Shown here: piece after piece, positions 57,941 to 64,000 of the stretch
Position numbering within the stretch: position 1 is the stretch's first letter
Layout of the letters: each line of letters starts with the position of its first letter
Assembly (NCBI RefSeq): GCF_014805685.1
Contig: NC_060886.1
Span: 25,302,608 to 25,366,607, forward strand
Direction of reading: 5' to 3'
DNA: 64,000 nucleotides
From: Silurus meridionalis
Taxonomy: Eukaryota > Chordata > Actinopteri > Siluriformes > Siluridae
Translations under genes and position numbers: made by a program
The notes under the pieces: model-generated
Told to the model about the DNA's origin: nothing
The model's database searches: none
The model's input: the letters and a program-made list of their open reading frames with translations, nothing else

Positions 57941-57948
57941 ATTTAGAG

Positions 57949-58438
57949 CAATAATCTTAAAATTGTTCCAGGTCAATGACCCCTTTAGGCGATAGAGACA
58001 TGGGACAGGGACCCCCTGAAATTTTCTTTTGTCTCAAACATAGCCACTGATATAAATAGAAACCAATCATATTACACTAGACAATTAGAACAATGTTGTT
58101 GTACATGCATCATTGTCTGTATATTTTTAGAATCTTTCAAAATGTTTTATGCATCATAAACTTATTTTGCAATTTAAATCACAATCACACAATGTAGTTG
58201 TTCACAGTTGTCTTTTATTATAATAGATTTGCAGTTTCCTACATTTTCCTTTTACTATCAGGTTTACTATTAAACATTTGCATGGATTTCATCTTTAAGT
58301 TTAATAGAACTTTTTAAATATTTTATCTTTGATGTTTTTACATTTTTTTTTTTTTATATTTTTTTTACAAAAAATGATTTCCACATTGACTATTCCTGCA
58401 GTACAGCTGCGGCCCCACTAGGGGGTTGAAGGCCTGTG
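57949..58438. mobile_element. hAT-type miniature element with perfect 8-bp duplication
   Basis: 490 bases flanked by ATTTAGAG at 57941-57948 and 58439-58446. Left end CAATAATCTTAAAATTGTTC resembles the hAT terminus CAGTGGTTCTCAAA; right end AGGGGGTTGAAGGCCTGTG resembles GGGTTGAGAACCACTG. Internal GACCCCC near both ends fits the same family. No transposase. Confidence 0.85.
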
Positions 58439-58446
58439 ATTTAGAG

Positions 58447-59245
58447 AATTTGCAAATGTATCTATTTTAACATTATTTTGTTTGCAATCATTAATTAGTT
58501 CATTAGTTCATGATTAGTTTCAGACATAAAAAGTACACATTGTTTTGCATTGTTGAATATAGAGAGTTCTCTTATTCCGATTTTCTGAAAATGTCATTCA
58601 GTTGAATTAGGAGCATGATTCGGAGAGTGCTAGTGCTAGTTTTAATCTTTCGCAGGAACAGGGGAGATGTACAGGCACGTCGTTGTCATCCCCTTTCAGA
58701 AAGCACTTCGTTTGTGTTTCTTTTTGGCATAAAAAAGGATGGCACTTGAGTGGAAATTCGTGCTTGACTTGTATTTTATGAATATTGCCTTTGATATGTC
58801 AAAACATCTGAATAGATTTCTTTTCACACTTTTTTTTATCATGCACCTTTCGTCACCAATGATCCCAGCCCCAGCATAACTTCTCAGCTCTGTCTTTTTG
58901 AATTAAAAGGCGATTTACGAGGCGTACCGAGAGGGGCGGAGCTGGTTGGGCGTAAAGCAGAAGACCTGTACGCTTATTCATCTCGCAGATGGCAGAGGGC
59001 TCTAAGCATTGCAAGCTCTTTTCTTTATATCTGTTCAATTCATGCACCTAGAACTGTGTTCTCCTCATCGCAGTCATCTCCTTTTGAAGAACGGATCATT
59101 GTTCCTCCAGACTCTGGCATCTGGTGGTAGCAGTGCAGTGGTAGTAAAGATAAGTTGAGCACTACAGGAAACTTCAGAGATTTAGTATGACATTTGAGTC
59201 ACCGTCCTTACAACACTGGCTCTAGTTCTACTGCCCACATAGAGC

Positions 59246-59247
<2 letters not shown>
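58447..59247. other. Non-coding stretch
   Basis: Nothing recognised. Confidence 0.45.

Positions 59248-59308
<61 letters not shown>
59248..59308. repeat. (GT)n microsatellite
   Basis: About 30 GT units. Confidence 0.98.
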
Positions 59309-59309
<1 letters not shown>

Positions 59310-59417
59310 TTAGGATAACATCACAAGTTAGTCATCCTTCTGTTCTTCGATCTTGACTGATGTAATGTTGTAAGCCAAGCCAGATGGTCCGAAGCTGGTA
59401 AAGGTTAAGCCTTTGTG

Positions 59418-59418
<1 letters not shown>

Positions 59419-59459
<41 letters not shown>
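59419..59459. repeat. (GT)n microsatellite
   Basis: About 20 GT units, 110 bases after the previous tract. Confidence 0.98.
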
Positions 59460-59462
<3 letters not shown>

Positions 59463-59813
59463 CACCTGTATGTGAACTTTACCCCCAGGCGTGTTCTCTG
59501 TCTCTCATACATTCTTATGGTTTAAGTGTAAGAGTCCCTGCCACCTTTTTTCCTCGAGGTGGTCCATTGTCCCTCTCAGTCTGTTCTTACAAGCTGCAGA
59601 CGTTGTGTTCATTACTAGCCGTTCGTATTGAACAGAATTTGGTCCCTGCATTAACTGTACTGAATTGGGCTTGACCCTTAGCTCTAACGTCGATCAGCGC
59701 GCCTGCCGTACTGACAGTGATTAAGATTAGGGGGAGTAATAAGGTCACATGAAAAAAGCCATGTTTATTCATGTATGCAATCTAAATCTAAAGATTGTTC
59801 CAGATGCAGCATG

Positions 59814-59814
<1 letters not shown>
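59460..59814. other. Non-coding stretch
   Basis: Nothing recognised between the GT and CA tracts. Confidence 0.4.

Positions 59815-59872
<58 letters not shown>
59815..59872. repeat. (CA)n microsatellite
   Basis: 29 CA units, inverted in sense relative to the two GT tracts upstream. Confidence 0.98.
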
Positions 59873-60897
<1,025 letters not shown>

Positions 60898-60919
60898 ATA
60901 TACAATACCCAAGTGCCCA

Positions 60920-61237
60920 AATCCAGCTTTTGGCGTTAAAGATCTTCAGCGGTTTGCTATAGAGCTCTGACTACAACCCTACTGTACACCTTTGGGATGA
61001 ATGTGAACGCTGACTGCACCCCAGGTCTCCTCACCTCACCTACATCAGTTCCTGCCTTTACCAACATCCGTGCAGCTACAAAAATAAAATTAAAAAAATA
61101 GCTCAAATCACCACAAGCATGCTCCAAAATCTAGTGGAACAGGGAATTATACCAGAGAATAGAGAGGCAATGTGATATTCAAAAAAGCATCTATGAATCT
61201 TATGCTCAGGTGTCCACAATCTTTTGTCCATATAGAG
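60920..61237. mobile_element. Tc1 family A copy, left end lost
   Basis: GGTTTGCTATAGAGCTCTGA, CACCTTTGGGATGAATGTGA, CCAAAATCTAGTGGAACAGG and terminal CTTTTGTCCATATAGAG followed by TA. The left end is replaced by the compound microsatellite. Confidence 0.8.
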
Positions 61238-61239
61238 TA

Positions 61240-64000
61240 TGTTGGTGGTGTTATATACATTTATACATATACAATTGTATTGTTGTGACATTTTCTTCCC
61301 TTCCTTCCTTCTTTAAAAGGAATAACAGTGATGAACGAGTGAGTTTTCCAGACCCAGTTGGTCATGCAGCGCAGCGTTATCGTGTTACTCAGAGTAATCT
61401 GGGCCCGAGCTCTCGGCTGATGATGGTGCGCGTGTAAGCTTCGAGTCTGTCAGTATGAGCCTACAATATGTTAGCAGTTCTAGCAGAGGCGCAAGCCATC
61501 CTGTAGGTCTGCTGTGCACTCACTAAAGACTAGCTGCATTTTGTTACTTATCTGCAGTCAGAAAAAAAAATGGAACTGGGTTGTGGAACCTGCCAGGCAG
61601 GTAACGGACGAACACAACATGCACGCACACACACATACACACACTCGCACTCGGAGTGCCTGTCCTGCTTCGTTTTCTCCTCGTCAAACTCTTCCCTGGA
61701 AAACTCCTGCCTGATTCACAGGGGGATTATGGGGAACATGCAGCGTGAGTAAACTCGTTAATGCCATCAGGAGAGGCTAGCTAGGAATCTCGGACTCAAA
61801 TTCGTTATGTTTATGAGAGATCCAGAGCGAATCGAGAGCTGTGTGTTTCTCAAGGAAACTAGTGCATGGTGGACCTTAAAATGTCTCCGTATAGAAACTG
61901 ACTACAGGATGGAAGTAATGAGGGGTTTTTTTTATGCTCATTTTTGCAATAATTAAAAAAAAAAAATTTACCTTTAAGAAAAACGCAGGTGTGTCGAGTT
62001 GTGTATTCATCGCTTAAGTACTCACGGAGCGGGCGGCCGTTCTTGCAACACTAAATTCTACTTAACACTCACTTGAACCGCAACATGCAACGATCTGAAT
62101 GCGTCAGAGAAGATGAGAAAATGTGTGCATGTGCACAAATTAAAGTGCACTTAGCCAAACAAGTCTTCAAATCAGACGTACTTTTGATCTCTCCAGCAGA
62201 GCTGAATCACACAGCCTGCGGATGAGAAGGCATAAAGAATGTATAAACGAGAAGGCGTTTGCGCCGACACTTTTAGATCTGTGCTGAAGGTAATGCTTAT
62301 ATCAGACAAATTTGAATGATGAGATAATAAAGCTTTCTTTTCCCCCCACCTTGAATATTTCTACTCTAAGGTTGAAGTTGTAAATAGTATGTTTGGAGGA
62401 CATTAAACGAAAAGGATCATTAACGCTATTCTCTCAGCATAGTCGTCTCTGCAGAATTCACTATGTACAGTTCTAATACTGTTTTTGAAGCCTAGCATGT
62501 CCTTGGGCAATATTAGCATGGAAACGTGGCCAGAATATATTTTCACAATTCTGAAATCTGATCTGTCAGAAGTCATTGAACTTGATTAACAGCAGCTCGG
62601 ACAGAGGTTCCTGCTGTAGCATGATGTACACCATTCCAATAAACGATTGTTTCAGAAGATTGTTTCTTCAGATGGAGAAAGGATGTCCTTTTAAGGCAAA
62701 ACGATTACACCAACTAGCATTTCAATTTCCTGTGCCTTGCAAAAGTGTTTCGACCCCTGACCAATGAACTCATGTTACCGAATTACAAACAGTGCACTGC
62801 AATTACATTCTGTTCAGTATTTTACTCTAAAACAACAAATCTTTTTAGGTTATATTGCTTTTTTTTGTTGTTGTTTTTTACAAGATTTTTATGAAAAATG
62901 AAAAACCGAAATATCTTTCTTGCATAAGTATTCAGCGCCTGTGATGTGAAAGCTGCCGGGTTACACCAGTGAAAGAACTTGTCTTAATGACAACACTATT
63001 ACTTTACCACTGGCATCTACCCGTTCCTCATCACAGTTGCTATCACATTTTCTGAATAAAACCCACATTGTTGAAAGACCAGTGGTCAGGCTGTGAGTAA
63101 AAGTGTCAGGAGTTAGAGATAAAGTAATATAAATGCATAGGGAATGAGAACAAAATAATAGCCAAATGTTTGAGTTGGATCAATAATCAGGAAATGAAAA
63201 AACTTCACCTTATCCAGGGATTTACAAAATATTTTCCAACAAAGTCACTTTAAAATAATTGAAAGGGGTCTGTACCAGTATGGATACAGGGGACAATTAT
63301 TTGTGTAGCTGTTTATTTTTTTTATAGGTATTTGTGACTATAGCGGTAATTTGTAATCATTAGCAAAACACTGAATAACGCACCTAATGTTGGTAATAAA
63401 AATAAAAGCCCTCAAGCTGAATTATGAATGTTTTTTTTTTTTGTTGTTCTGACCAGACTCTTTAACACGTGTTAGCCAACACATTGCTCTTCTTCCTCAT
63501 CTAGTGCTGTATAATGGCCCGGTTTCTCACCAGCAGATGCTCTAATGTGTTCGAGGCTGTAAATGATGGCACTTTTATAAGAGCAGCTTTGAGTCTTTGA
63601 GTTATGTGGCACTGTAACTCGTAAATACAACAAATAAGACATTGTTTAATGTTTGATTCTCTCCCTGCTTTCGAGTAGTGGTGAGACGGTAGGTAGGAGC
63701 GGACCTGTGCACGAGCAGCGGGTTCACACATCGTTTCATTTTATGCTGTTTCTTTATTAGGGAAAACAGACGAGTTCCATCTCAAGGGTCCTAGGTTAAG
63801 ATAAAACGACAAAGTCAAGTGCAATATATAGTAGACATAAATAAAAGAATACTGAATAAAGTAGCAAGGGAGCAGCGTTGCAGTGGATGGGTCATGTTTA
63901 GGGACATGAACCAAAATAAATTGGCATCCGTGTCGTCTGTTCCTGCTCAGTGACCTTGTCATTTAAGCCATGTTATATTTAGGGTAAATAGTGTCGCTTT
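61240..64000. other. Non-coding stretch with a possible exon near 61.7 kb
   Basis: An ATG at 61729 in a strong context (A at -3, G at +4) opens MGNMQ and meets a GTGAGT donor at 61745. A CAG at 61719-61721 could also make a 23-nt internal exon. No homolog recognised. The remainder to 64000 holds nothing I can name. Confidence 0.3.

Overview
This is vertebrate nuclear DNA, almost certainly from a teleost fish. It has large introns full of Tc1-type transposons, DIRS-like and Gypsy retroelement debris, an RTE-type LINE with a matching tRNA-Glu SINE, hAT miniatures, and many long CA/GT, CT and AT microsatellites. The repeat mix would suit an ostariophysan such as a catfish, but nothing here fixes the species. 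There is no bacterial-style gene organisation; long open frames are rare and most are transposon debris or microsatellite artefacts.

The main host-gene signal is on the minus strand. Three short exons (22687-22747, 19086-18968, 5465-5368) have good splice sites and matching phases, and they join into one frame that resembles the N-terminus of CCDC148, a poorly characterised coiled-coil protein. The rest of that gene would lie left of the window. At 28.55-28.97 kb is a promoter-like segment with three evenly spaced CCAAT boxes, a perfect CRE, a GA tract and a candidate first exon with a splice donor on the plus strand. In mammals CCDC148 and PKP4 are divergent neighbours, so the simplest reading is a shared ccdc148/pkp4 promoter, with the right-hand 35 kb being pkp4 5' intron. 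The pkp4 part is inference from synteny only.

Layout: 1-5.3 kb microsatellites, a degenerate minisatellite and scrambled DIRS plus Gypsy fragments. 5.4-22.7 kb is the ccdc148 5' region, with a 13.5 kb intron 2 full of DIRS, Tc1 and SINE copies, and a 3.6 kb intron 1 carrying an antisense RTE LINE. 22.8-28.5 kb holds Tc1, LINE-tail and SINE copies upstream of the ccdc148 start codon. 28.5-29.4 kb is the CpG-rich promoter. 29.4-64 kb is non-coding DNA with nested transposons, a pentanucleotide satellite and several long dinucleotide tracts.

The most interesting signals are: (1) the ccdc148 exons and divergent promoter, including an RFX X-box-like site; (2) a SINE family built from a tRNA-Glu head, the 5' end of the RTE LINE and that LINE's 3' tail, all visible in this window; (3) Gypsy integrase joined directly upstream of reverse transcriptase, the reverse of normal order; (4) nested insertions and hAT/SINE/LINE copies with readable target-site duplications. 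Family assignments come from memory of the families and should be confirmed by database search.
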